From: CATQHL01 sp965242895
Lineage (GTDB): Bacteria; Actinomycetota; Acidimicrobiia; Acidimicrobiales; CATQHL01
Assembly: GCA_965242895.1 (NCBI GenBank)
Contig: OZ251507.1
Location: 558,001 to 622,000 of the forward strand
DNA: 64,000 bases
Direction of reading: 5' to 3'
Below, piece after piece: positions 40,228 to 48,691 of the stretch. The notes under the pieces were generated by a model that was not told the DNA's origin, searched no databases, and saw only the letters and a program-made list of their open reading frames with translations. A program made the position numbers and the translations under genes. Every line of letters starts with the position of its first letter. The first letter of the stretch is position 1.

Positions 40228-43200
40228 ATGACAGCTTCCGTCTCATCTCCCCCACCCTCCCAGCCGGAGCCCGAGCCCCCGCAGGCTCCCGCCTCCTCAG
40301 ACTCGTCAGACTCGTCATCGTCCTCTAGCTCATCGGGGTCAGACTCATCCTCGTCTGGCTCATCGGCATCTGGCCAGTCTTCGTCTAGCTCATCGGGTTC
40401 GTCTTCTGGGTCTTCTCAGTCGGAGTCTGTGTCTTCGTTCTTGGCGTGTCCTGCGGGGTTTGAGCGTTTCAGCGTAGGATTAGACTCGTCCGGTTGGGGC
40501 TGCCGCCGTGTCTTGAGCGAAGCATCAGTGGCTTATTCGTGTCTAGAAGGTGTTCTGAGAGCGTCAGGGGATTCCCGCGTGTGCGCGTGGGAAGAGGAGT
40601 TGGTGGAGTCTTCGGCTGCGTCTGCTAGCTGCAGTCCGGCTGGTGTGCCTTTGTCGTGCCGCTACATGGACGCCGGCGGGGTGTCGCGTTTCGGAATCCT
40701 GCGTTACGGGTGCCCGTCAGGCTGGGTCCTGTCGGGGAGTTCCTGTTCGCGGTCAACCTCAGTAGAGCGCACAGCGCCGCCGGCTGAGGCGTACTCCTGC
40801 GAGCGGGGCGTCCTAGTGGGTTCCACCTGCTTCGAGTACGCCGAGGCGGTGCGTTCCTGCCCTCCAGGTTGGTTGCTGCTCCCGTCGGGTTCGTGCGAGC
40901 GGGAGGTAAGAGAGGCGGCGCGTTCTGCTCAATCGTCGTCGTCGTCGTTGGTTGCGGCGACGTCGGCTCCGGGGCGTCCTCAGAATGTGAGTGTGTTGGT
41001 GTGGGTGGAGTCTGCGACGTTGATTTGGGCGCCTCCGAGCGACGACGGGGGTTCGCCGGTGGTTGGTTATGTGCTGCGGTGGCGTGAGGGCACTAGCGGG
41101 ACTTGGACGGAGGTGCAGTTAGAGGCTTCCGCGCGGAGTTATCTGTTCACTAATTTGGTGGGGGGCGGTTATTATCAGGTGAAGTTGTCGGCTAAGAACA
41201 CAGATCCTGACGGGGAGCCCCGGGAGGGGCGCCCTGCGATTAAAGGACTGAATCCCTGCAGTGTGGGGCAGCAGATCCTTGGGGGTCTTTCGTATGTTTA
41301 TTGCGCGGACGCTCCGCCTCCTAATCCGCCTCGCCCCGGGGGGAAGTTGTCGTTGACTCCGGGGGAGGAGTCGTTGACAGCGGTTTGGGGGGCGACGGTG
41401 GCGTCTGAGGGTGACGCCGCTGTGGCGGGGTTCCGGGTGTCGTGGCGCCGCGAGCGGGGGAGGCTGGAACCGGGCAGCGGGTGGGATTGGGAGGATATAG
41501 AAAACGCTACCTTGTCCTCGCACTTGATCGATGGGTTGACGGGTGGCGTTCCGTATCAGGTGAAGGTGCAGTCGTTCAGTTCTGAGGGCAGGCTCAGCCC
41601 CGCGTTGATGCGGGACGGCGTGCCGGATGTGGCTGATGCTTGCCGCACTAGCGCGGAGCCTGGTTTTTGGGATCAGGTGTTCGACCCTGTTTTGGGGTTG
41701 TGCGTGGAGCCGCCGGGGAGTTTCGATGTTGAGGTTGAGGAAGGGGATGGGAAGTTGAGCGTGTCCGTGGAGTGGGAGCTTAGTGGTGTGTATTATCATC
41801 ATGATTTGGGCGTTTGGAGGAATTACTCGCGTTATACTGCCTGGAATTCTTGGGTTCCGGGGCGTTTGAGCGAGGTTCCAGTGTCGGATTACGTGGTGCG
41901 TTGGAGAAGGCGGGGGTCTTCTGCTTGGGCGGGTTCTACAACGATCAGCCACCGCGACGCGCTCTTGAACCCCAATAGATTGTACATAGAAAAAGGTTCT
42001 GTCCCGTACTACGGGGCTCCAGTTCATTTTGTGGTGGATGTTCACGTGATCGAGGGATTGGTGAACGGGGAGCGGTACGAGGTTCAAGTGGAAGCGCGCA
42101 ACATTGCGGGGAGTAACACTAGTCTAGGTTATGGTGATCCTTGCGCGACTTCGGAGGAGTACGACGTAGCTAGGGGGGAGTGCGTTGCGCCCCCACCCGC
42201 GGCGGAAGGAGTGGTGCTGACGTCGGGGGACCAGTCGTTGACCCTGCGCTGGCGGCAGCGGGAGGACGCCGCGGTGGACTTCCACTACGTTCAGTTGCTC
42301 CACGGGTCTAGTGACAGCGTCCTTGATGGGGTGCGGGTGGTTTGGGATGACGGGGTGGAGAAAACGGTTGGCGGGAAGGAAGTGCGGGAATGGTCGCACA
42401 CCTTCCTCCACCAGATCCGGCCTGGTTGGTGGCAGTTCGCCCCGGCGGGGGTCCGTTTGAGTAACGGGCAGTCCTACAGAGTGAGGGTAACTCCTCGGAA
42501 CGCAGCGGGCGACGGCGAGGCAGTCGTGATGTTGGGCAGCCCTTGCGAGGACTGCAGCACTGAAGTCTCGAAACCCCAGCCGCCCCCGACGCCTCCCCCG
42601 CCTCCGCCCCCGGTCGTCTGCTCAGCCGGGGAGGTGCTGATCTCTAATCAGTGCTCCCCCTGCCCTCAGGGCCAAGTGCACCCCGGGGGGTCTAACTGCG
42701 TCACCCCCACGATCCCCACCCGAGCCCGAGGTGGGTACAGCATTTCGGTTATACCCGGGCCGAGAGCCGGGGACTTGTGGATCCGCTGGTATAGTCCATC
42801 TTTCAACAACGGCGGGCTGCCGCTGGCCGGTTACAAGATCAGGTGGCGGCGACTAGACGGATCGTTCACGGAACAAGAACACCCCCTCATCCCCCTGAGC
42901 GCAGTGGTGCAGAGCGACAGCAGACCGCATAGATATCATGACCTATATGGCAGACCGCAGGTATCTGCTGGTTATGATCTCCAATATATAATCTCCGGAC
43001 TAGCCGTCGGCGCCCGCTACACAGTCAGCATCGCCGCGGTCAACCAACTCGGGGAGAGCAACCACCGCATCCACGGCACCGCCGCGACGGCATGCGGACA
43101 ACCCTCCACACGCCACTACCTAAACAATCGGGACATGCGAGCTTTCATCCCCGGGGAAGGAATATGCATCTTCCGACCGCGCCCCCCAACCTCCCTCACC

Positions 43201-45816
43201 TCCACACCAGCCGCCGCCGGAGCAGTGAACGTCTCCTGGGAGCAACACAACTGGGACAACTACTACCCCGTCACCGCCTACCAACTCCAATGGCGACCCC
43301 AAGGCAGCAGCGCAACCTGGACACCCGTGGAACCCCCCGTCCCCTGGACAGCCGGAACAGCCTACACGACCACCGGCGGGGAACCCCGCCGCAGATTCAC
43401 CCACACCATCACCGGACTCACAGGCGCCACCACCACAGCCGGCGCCGCTATCGAAGTCCGGGTAGCGTCCCTGAACCAGTTCCCCCCCGACCACGAATTC
43501 AACTTCATCTTCGCCCACCACAGCACATGGGTGACCACCACCGCAACCACCTGCCCAACCGGTCAGGCCCGCCTCAGCGCCGCAACCGGGTGCACCGCCA
43601 TCCCCGCCCTGCCGACCGCCGCGCCGCCCGCTAGAACGCCCACTCTCACCCTCCACCCCGGAACCGGGCCTACCAGGTATATCACTGCCGCTTGGTGGCA
43701 AAACACCGGAGCGTTCGACCCCGTCGAATACACACTAGAATGGAAGCAATCAGGGGCCGCCACCTGGAACACAAGGACGCTGCCATCCGCCGACGTGAAC
43801 GTCCCCCTCCCCCCGGATACTAGTTACACGGATTGGACGCTCAACGCCCACTCGCTCACCCGCTTGGACATGTGCACGCACGACGTCCGCGTCACCGCCG
43901 TCAGAAACACGCAACAACCACAGGCAAGCGCAACCGTTTCAGCCGCCCCCCAAGGAACAGTAACCGCCCCCGAAGAGCCGCAGGATGCGCGCGTTTTGGA
44001 AGGCTCCGAGGCGGGGGACCAGTTGTACGTGTATTGGAAGCGCCCGGAGTGCGACGGCGGGGCGACCCTCAACCAATACCAAGTCTCCTACAAACTAACC
44101 ACGGACACGGCCTGGACGGACGAGCCGCTGATAACCAGCGCCGCTGAGCTAGCCCGCGTGCACAACGGGCACATCATCACAGGATTAACCGCGGGGACGG
44201 AATACGACGTGAAAATCACCGTGAGGAACAGCCGGAATCTCACCGATGAGGTCTCGGGGGACTACACCCCCGAGGTGGTAAACGACCCGACAGTTGCAGG
44301 GGACCATGTTTGGCGGCCTTACAGAATGCCCTCCAACCGGTACGCTATGGTGAGCGAGCGGATCCAGATGGGGTTGACCATCAGGGTGTGCACCAGCGCG
44401 CAAGACTTAGTGGCGCCCCTTCAGAGGGCAGTCGCCGCGTGGAACGCCGTCCTCGCTGACAACAAACTAAACAGCCCCGGAGAAACTCCGACCCCTCGAA
44501 GCGACACGGCGCCCGCCGGGGCGTTCGAGTTCAGTGGAACAGCCTCCGCCCCCGCGGACTGCGGGGAAGCAAATAACAGCGGCATGATGCGCACCGATAA
44601 TCAAGGCTTCGAAGCGGTGATCATGGACTACAGGCTCACCTGCCCTATAACTACCCCCCCGGGGGACGCCTGCTGCCCAACAGGTACCAGCACGAGCACG
44701 AGTTGCTGCTCCATTGACGACATCCTAGCTAATGACAAGAAGGGTTGCTGTCGGATAACGGACGACCAGCACGCAGCCTGCTGTCCTATAACCCCTACTT
44801 CTGTTAACGACTGCGATGACACTAGCTGCGCCTCGACTAGGCATTCGACGCCGTCAGAACAGACCGCTCGTTCGATCGAAACTGCAGATAACTGCGCCGC
44901 CTCCGTGACCCTATGCTCAGTCCGTTCCGCGGCTTGCGTGCGGGTCGATGAGGGCTCGGGGCTGCGCCCCCGCAAGACCAGCGCCCAGGTCGCTCACATA
45001 GTAAGAAGACTAACCAATAGAACATTCACCCACGAACTAGGACACTACCTCCTGCTCACCGACTACGGAAACGGCTGCCACTGGATCAGCGACGACACCA
45101 CTGAAAAGTCGCTGATGTCCTACGGCTCCAACCGCAACGACTGGCGCGACTGGCGAAGACTCGTCAACACCCAAAACGACGAAGCCTTCGAATGCCGCGC
45201 AGACACCATCACAAGACGCGACCAAGAAGACCTACACTCCATCTACCACCCCGCAGCATTCAGAAGCCTAAACACTAGAATCATTCCTGGAGCTCCAGCG
45301 TCTTCTAATAGGCCTGCTACTCCCGCGATGGAGCACTTTGTTGTAGGTTTGCCCCCTCAGGATTTGGAGGGCAACAGTCACTACAACGCATACAGGTACG
45401 TAATCCTGCACCGTGCGCCCCAGGGCAGCAGTTCTGTCCCCAACGCGTTCACACCACTGATGAACGGCTCCACACCGGTCGCGCTAACCCAGGAACAACT
45501 AACCGACACGGACATCGTTCCTCAAAATTCGGTTGATGCGGGCGAATTGGACGCGAATGGTAATTTCGTGCTGACTTCTGTAGATTTGAATGATTCGGTT
45601 TACACGGCTTTGCGTGCGACGGGGCATGAGTTTGTGTTCGTTGGTGTGACGAGGGGGGATCCTCAAAGAGACCCGGGGAAGCCTCTCAACCCGGTCTCGG
45701 CCGCCAACCTCGCACATGCGATCATACCCCTGGATTTGGGCCTGCCCGCAAGCACTGGCCTGGATGGTGTGAGGAACTGGACGTTAGGGACTCCGGTCTT
45801 ATACGTCCACCCGTGA
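40228..45816 (+). CDS. Giant secreted FN3-repeat protein with a C-terminal metzincin-like metalloprotease
   Basis: The frame is open from before 40009 to 45816; ATG 40228 is the first plausible internal start but gives no signal peptide, which instead lies in the 39992 frame. Order: Ser-rich linker (to about 40437); Cys-rich modules such as CPAGFERF, CPSGWVLSGSSC and CPPGWLLLPSGSC (to about 40900); about eight fibronectin-III domains (40970-44280) with recurring VSWRR/LRWREG strands and GLTxGxxYxVKV ends, and one short CSAGEVLISNQC module at about 42610; then a protease domain. The latter holds HELGHYLLLTD at 45031 (HExxH plus Asp as third ligand) and the Met-turn SLMSYG at about 45109. A further beta-rich domain ends in GTPVLYVHP. 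Probably secreted or surface-bound; substrate unknown. Confidence 0.8.
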   Translation: MTASVSSPPPSQPEPEPPQAPASSDSSDSSSSSSSSGSDSSSSGSSASGQSSSSSSGSSSGSSQSESVSSFLACPAGFERFSVGLDSSGWGCRRVLSEASVAYSCLEGVLRASGDSRVCAWEEELVESSAASASCSPAGVPLSCRYMDAGGVSRFGILRYGCPSGWVLSGSSCSRSTSVERTAPPAEAYSCERGVLVGSTCFEYAEAVRSCPPGWLLLPSGSCEREVREAARSAQSSSSSLVAATSAPGRPQNVSVLVWVESATLIWAPPSDDGGSPVVGYVLRWREGTSGTWTEVQLEASARSYLFTNLVGGGYYQVKLSAKNTDPDGEPREGRPAIKGLNPCSVGQQILGGLSYVYCADAPPPNPPRPGGKLSLTPGEESLTAVWGATVASEGDAAVAGFRVSWRRERGRLEPGSGWDWEDIENATLSSHLIDGLTGGVPYQVKVQSFSSEGRLSPALMRDGVPDVADACRTSAEPGFWDQVFDPVLGLCVEPPGSFDVEVEEGDGKLSVSVEWELSGVYYHHDLGVWRNYSRYTAWNSWVPGRLSEVPVSDYVVRWRRRGSSAWAGSTTISHRDALLNPNRLYIEKGSVPYYGAPVHFVVDVHVIEGLVNGERYEVQVEARNIAGSNTSLGYGDPCATSEEYDVARGECVAPPPAAEGVVLTSGDQSLTLRWRQREDAAVDFHYVQLLHGSSDSVLDGVRVVWDDGVEKTVGGKEVREWSHTFLHQIRPGWWQFAPAGVRLSNGQSYRVRVTPRNAAGDGEAVVMLGSPCEDCSTEVSKPQPPPTPPPPPPPVVCSAGEVLISNQCSPCPQGQVHPGGSNCVTPTIPTRARGGYSISVIPGPRAGDLWIRWYSPSFNNGGLPLAGYKIRWRRLDGSFTEQEHPLIPLSAVVQSDSRPHRYHDLYGRPQVSAGYDLQYIISGLAVGARYTVSIAAVNQLGESNHRIHGTAATACGQPSTRHYLNNRDMRAFIPGEGICIFRPRPPTSLTSTPAAAGAVNVSWEQHNWDNYYPVTAYQLQWRPQGSSATWTPVEPPVPWTAGTAYTTTGGEPRRRFTHTITGLTGATTTAGAAIEVRVASLNQFPPDHEFNFIFAHHSTWVTTTATTCPTGQARLSAATGCTAIPALPTAAPPARTPTLTLHPGTGPTRYITAAWWQNTGAFDPVEYTLEWKQSGAATWNTRTLPSADVNVPLPPDTSYTDWTLNAHSLTRLDMCTHDVRVTAVRNTQQPQASATVSAAPQGTVTAPEEPQDARVLEGSEAGDQLYVYWKRPECDGGATLNQYQVSYKLTTDTAWTDEPLITSAAELARVHNGHIITGLTAGTEYDVKITVRNSRNLTDEVSGDYTPEVVNDPTVAGDHVWRPYRMPSNRYAMVSERIQMGLTIRVCTSAQDLVAPLQRAVAAWNAVLADNKLNSPGETPTPRSDTAPAGAFEFSGTASAPADCGEANNSGMMRTDNQGFEAVIMDYRLTCPITTPPGDACCPTGTSTSTSCCSIDDILANDKKGCCRITDDQHAACCPITPTSVNDCDDTSCASTRHSTPSEQTARSIETADNCAASVTLCSVRSAACVRVDEGSGLRPRKTSAQVAHIVRRLTNRTFTHELGHYLLLTDYGNGCHWISDDTTEKSLMSYGSNRNDWRDWRRLVNTQNDEAFECRADTITRRDQEDLHSIYHPAAFRSLNTRIIPGAPASSNRPATPAMEHFVVGLPPQDLEGNSHYNAYRYVILHRAPQGSSSVPNAFTPLMNGSTPVALTQEQLTDTDIVPQNSVDAGELDANGNFVLTSVDLNDSVYTALRATGHEFVFVGVTRGDPQRDPGKPLNPVSAANLAHAIIPLDLGLPASTGLDGVRNWTLGTPVLYVHP

Positions 45817-45863
45817 GCCCTTGGTGTCCGGTAGATGGTCCAATGAAGGAAAGAGGTATTACA

Positions 45864-48275
45864 GTGAAACGTAGGATTCGGCTTCCAGTGTTCGTAGCAA
45901 CTGTCGTGCTGGCAGCATCGTGCGGCGGCGGGGGCGCCGTTCCCCCTGCGGAGGGTGTTCTGCCTGAGGCGCCGCCTGTTTCCCCTCCTCTGGAGGTTCT
46001 CGCCCCGCCGCCTCCCACGACGGGAACGTCCGTTGAGACGACTGTGAGCGTGGGGGCGACTGTTGCCACCGGTTCTGCTGCGACTACTACGACTTCCACT
46101 ACTACTACTACTACTAGTACTGCAACTACTGTTGCCTCCACCACTTCTACAACTGTTTTAACGACGACTACAACTGTGACGACGGCTAGTGTTCCGGATT
46201 CTGTGAAGTCTTATGTGTCGAGGGGTGGGATTGTGGAGTATTATGTGTTGGAGGATGGGACTAGGGTTCCTCCCGAGGAGTATGTTGAGCCTACTTTGCC
46301 GGTTCCTGTGCTGCCTGATTCGGCTTCGGAGTTCCGTGGGCATGATCTTGGCTCTGGTTTCAATTATTCATGCGGTTTACGTTCATCAGATAATTCCGCG
46401 GCGTGCTGGTACTGGGAGGAACCTTACCGGTATCGAGAGTACTATGATTACGAGTATCGGGAGTACTATGATTACGAAGGGGATTTCTACGACGGTTGGG
46501 GGGCGCCTTCTGTGGAGACCCCAGAAGGCGGGTTCGCTGCGGTGGACGCTGGCCGTGAAGCGGCCTGCGGGTTGCGCCCTACTGGGGAGGTGGAGTGTTG
46601 GGGGGCGAACCCGTTAGCGGAGGTGCCTCCCCCCGAGGGGGAGTTCGTTTCAGTTAGTGTAGGGTTAGAGCACGCCTGCGCTATCCGCTCAAGTGGTGAA
46701 GTGGAATGCTGGGGCACCTCACCCGTTAGGGGGGGTTTGTTGTCGCTTGTTCCGGATGGGCCTTTCACTAGCATAACAGGGGGGCCTGACACTTCGGGGC
46801 GCCCTGGCAGTATGTGCGGTTTGCGCCCGTCTGGTGAGGTGGAGTGCTGGGGAAGCGGTTACGGGGAAGGAGGGCTCTCCCCTCCCCAGGGGGTGTTCAA
46901 GGCGATCAGCGGCGCCAGCGGAGACACGTGCGGTTTACGCCCTGGGGGTTCGGTGGAGTGCTGGGGGGACTACGATTTAACGGACGAGGCGGTGACCGCG
47001 GTCGTTACTTCGTATCTTCTTCCGCCTAGCGGGGAGTTCGAGTCGGTTTTTGTTGGGCATGGGATTTACGCGTGCGGCCTCAAGGCGGATCAGGCAGCGG
47101 AGTGTTGGAGCCACGAATTCCGGCGCGGCAACGTGGAAGTAGGCGGACCGCCGGAAGGCGAAGAATACTTGCATTTAGCCGTAGGGTGGGATTCCGCCTG
47201 CGGGGTGCGCGTTGACAACACGTTGGGCTGCTGGCACCAGGACTCAGAAAAGAATAGTGATTCCGACAATCGGGAAGGCAGATTCACCGAGTTCGTGTTC
47301 GGACCTTCCGGGCATCATTGCGGGCTGCGCCTTGACGGGACAGTTGAGTGTTCTTTGCGTTACTCGTATCGGGTGTGCGATAATTCCGGGTGCCGCGAGG
47401 AACGCCAAGAAGGATGGCTCCCCGACCCGGGAGGCGTGTTCACCTCAGTCAGCCCAGGCGCCGATCATGTCTGCGGACTCCGCGCCACAGGGGAAGCAGA
47501 ATGCTGGGGATCAGACAGGTTCGGAAAAGCCAGCCCCCCCGAAGGAATATTCACTCAGGTGGTAGCATCAGTTGACTTCTCCTGCGGACTGCGCCCCACC
47601 GGGGAAATAGAATGCTGGGGTGGAGGCAAAGAAGCAAAGCATAGTAAGGTGGTGGCCCCGCGGGAGAGGTTAGTGTTCGTGGACGCCGGCTGGGGCGGCA
47701 ACGACGGCCCCTGGCCTTTCGAAGACTGGGATATGAATAATTACCCCGGTTTAAGTGGTTGGCACGACTGGGGTTACTCCTGCGGCCTGCGCGAGGACGG
47801 TTCACTGCTCTGCTGGGGGAACGGCAGCCGCCTCGGGGGGAACGACTTGCACTACGGGGAGGGGCCTATCCTGTCCCCGCCGGAGGGAGTGTTCGTGGAC
47901 GTAGGAGTAGGCAAACACCAAGCCTGCGCCTTACGAAATAACTTCAGGGCGGAGTGCTGGGGACTCTATGGAAACTACGTTTACGGGGAGAAATCCGGCC
48001 AGAGTCACCGGTTCGTCTCTTTAGAAGTAGGAGGATGGTTCGCCTGCGGGCTGCTTTCCGGCGGGCAAATCAGATGCTGGAACTTGCGGACTCAGGCACC
48101 GGTCTTACCCCCATGGGTTGACAGCTACGGGAGCGAGAGAACGTACTCTTTGATCAGCGCAGGATACTTCCACGTCTGCGGTTACCGCAAACACGGAAGT
48201 TTAGAAATGAGTTTCAACATCCCAGGCTCAGACTGCTGGGGGCCCCCAATAACCCGAGACATGCAAAGCCCATAG
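45864..48275 (+). CDS. RCC1-like repeat lipoprotein, copy 1
   Basis: Lipoprotein signal peptide KRRIRLPVFVATVVLAASC followed by a Pro/Val/Thr linker with long Thr runs, so the protein is anchored outside the membrane and held off it. The rest is about fourteen repeats of the pattern CGLRPTGEVECWG with FxSVSxGxxHAC spacers, which fits an RCC1/tubulin-suppressor-like propeller, probably cross-linked by the paired Cys of each unit. The GTG at 45864 is chosen because AAAGAGG lies eight bases upstream and the signal peptide begins there; ATG 45843 is the alternative. It begins 47 bases after the protease stop, so co-transcription is likely. Ligand unknown. Confidence 0.85.
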   Translation: MKRRIRLPVFVATVVLAASCGGGGAVPPAEGVLPEAPPVSPPLEVLAPPPPTTGTSVETTVSVGATVATGSAATTTTSTTTTTTSTATTVASTTSTTVLTTTTTVTTASVPDSVKSYVSRGGIVEYYVLEDGTRVPPEEYVEPTLPVPVLPDSASEFRGHDLGSGFNYSCGLRSSDNSAACWYWEEPYRYREYYDYEYREYYDYEGDFYDGWGAPSVETPEGGFAAVDAGREAACGLRPTGEVECWGANPLAEVPPPEGEFVSVSVGLEHACAIRSSGEVECWGTSPVRGGLLSLVPDGPFTSITGGPDTSGRPGSMCGLRPSGEVECWGSGYGEGGLSPPQGVFKAISGASGDTCGLRPGGSVECWGDYDLTDEAVTAVVTSYLLPPSGEFESVFVGHGIYACGLKADQAAECWSHEFRRGNVEVGGPPEGEEYLHLAVGWDSACGVRVDNTLGCWHQDSEKNSDSDNREGRFTEFVFGPSGHHCGLRLDGTVECSLRYSYRVCDNSGCREERQEGWLPDPGGVFTSVSPGADHVCGLRATGEAECWGSDRFGKASPPEGIFTQVVASVDFSCGLRPTGEIECWGGGKEAKHSKVVAPRERLVFVDAGWGGNDGPWPFEDWDMNNYPGLSGWHDWGYSCGLREDGSLLCWGNGSRLGGNDLHYGEGPILSPPEGVFVDVGVGKHQACALRNNFRAECWGLYGNYVYGEKSGQSHRFVSLEVGGWFACGLLSGGQIRCWNLRTQAPVLPPWVDSYGSERTYSLISAGYFHVCGYRKHGSLEMSFNIPGSDCWGPPITRDMQSP

Positions 48276-48376
48276 CACACGCGACCCTAACCATAATGTC
48301 AAAGCAATGAACACAAACCAGATACTCCCCTGCCCCCAGCGTTACCCCCGCGGCGCCTGCGACAGTCTGGAATGCG

Positions 48377-48643
48377 GTGGAGCATAATTCTATTCTGGAG
48401 ACTCCTGTTGATTTGAACGCTTCGGCTTACACGGCTTTTCGGGCGACGAGGCATGAGTTCGTGTTCGTGGGTGTGACGAGGGGGGATCCTCAAAGAGATC
48501 CGGGGAAGTCTCTCAACCCGGTCTCGGCCGCCGATCTCGCGCATGCGATCATACCCCTGGACTTGGGCTTGGCAGCGGGCACTGGCCTGGATGGTGTGCG
48601 GAACTGGACGTTAGGGACTCCGGTCCTATACGTCCACCCGTGA
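48377..48643 (+). pseudogene. Truncated duplicate of the protease C-terminal domain
   Basis: This 88-codon stretch repeats the last 75 or so residues of the giant protease: HEFVFVGVTRGDPQRDPGK, then SAADLAHAIIPLDLGL and GTPVLYVHP, with about ten changes. It has no signal peptide, and the sequence before about 48400 no longer matches the parent. It lies exactly where a tandem duplication of the protease end plus the RCC1 gene would put it, before the second RCC1 gene. The frame is still open, so a short product cannot be excluded. Confidence 0.8.
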
Positions 48644-48691
48644 GCCCTCTAGTATCCGGTGGACGGTTCAATGAAGGAAAGAGGTAGTGAA

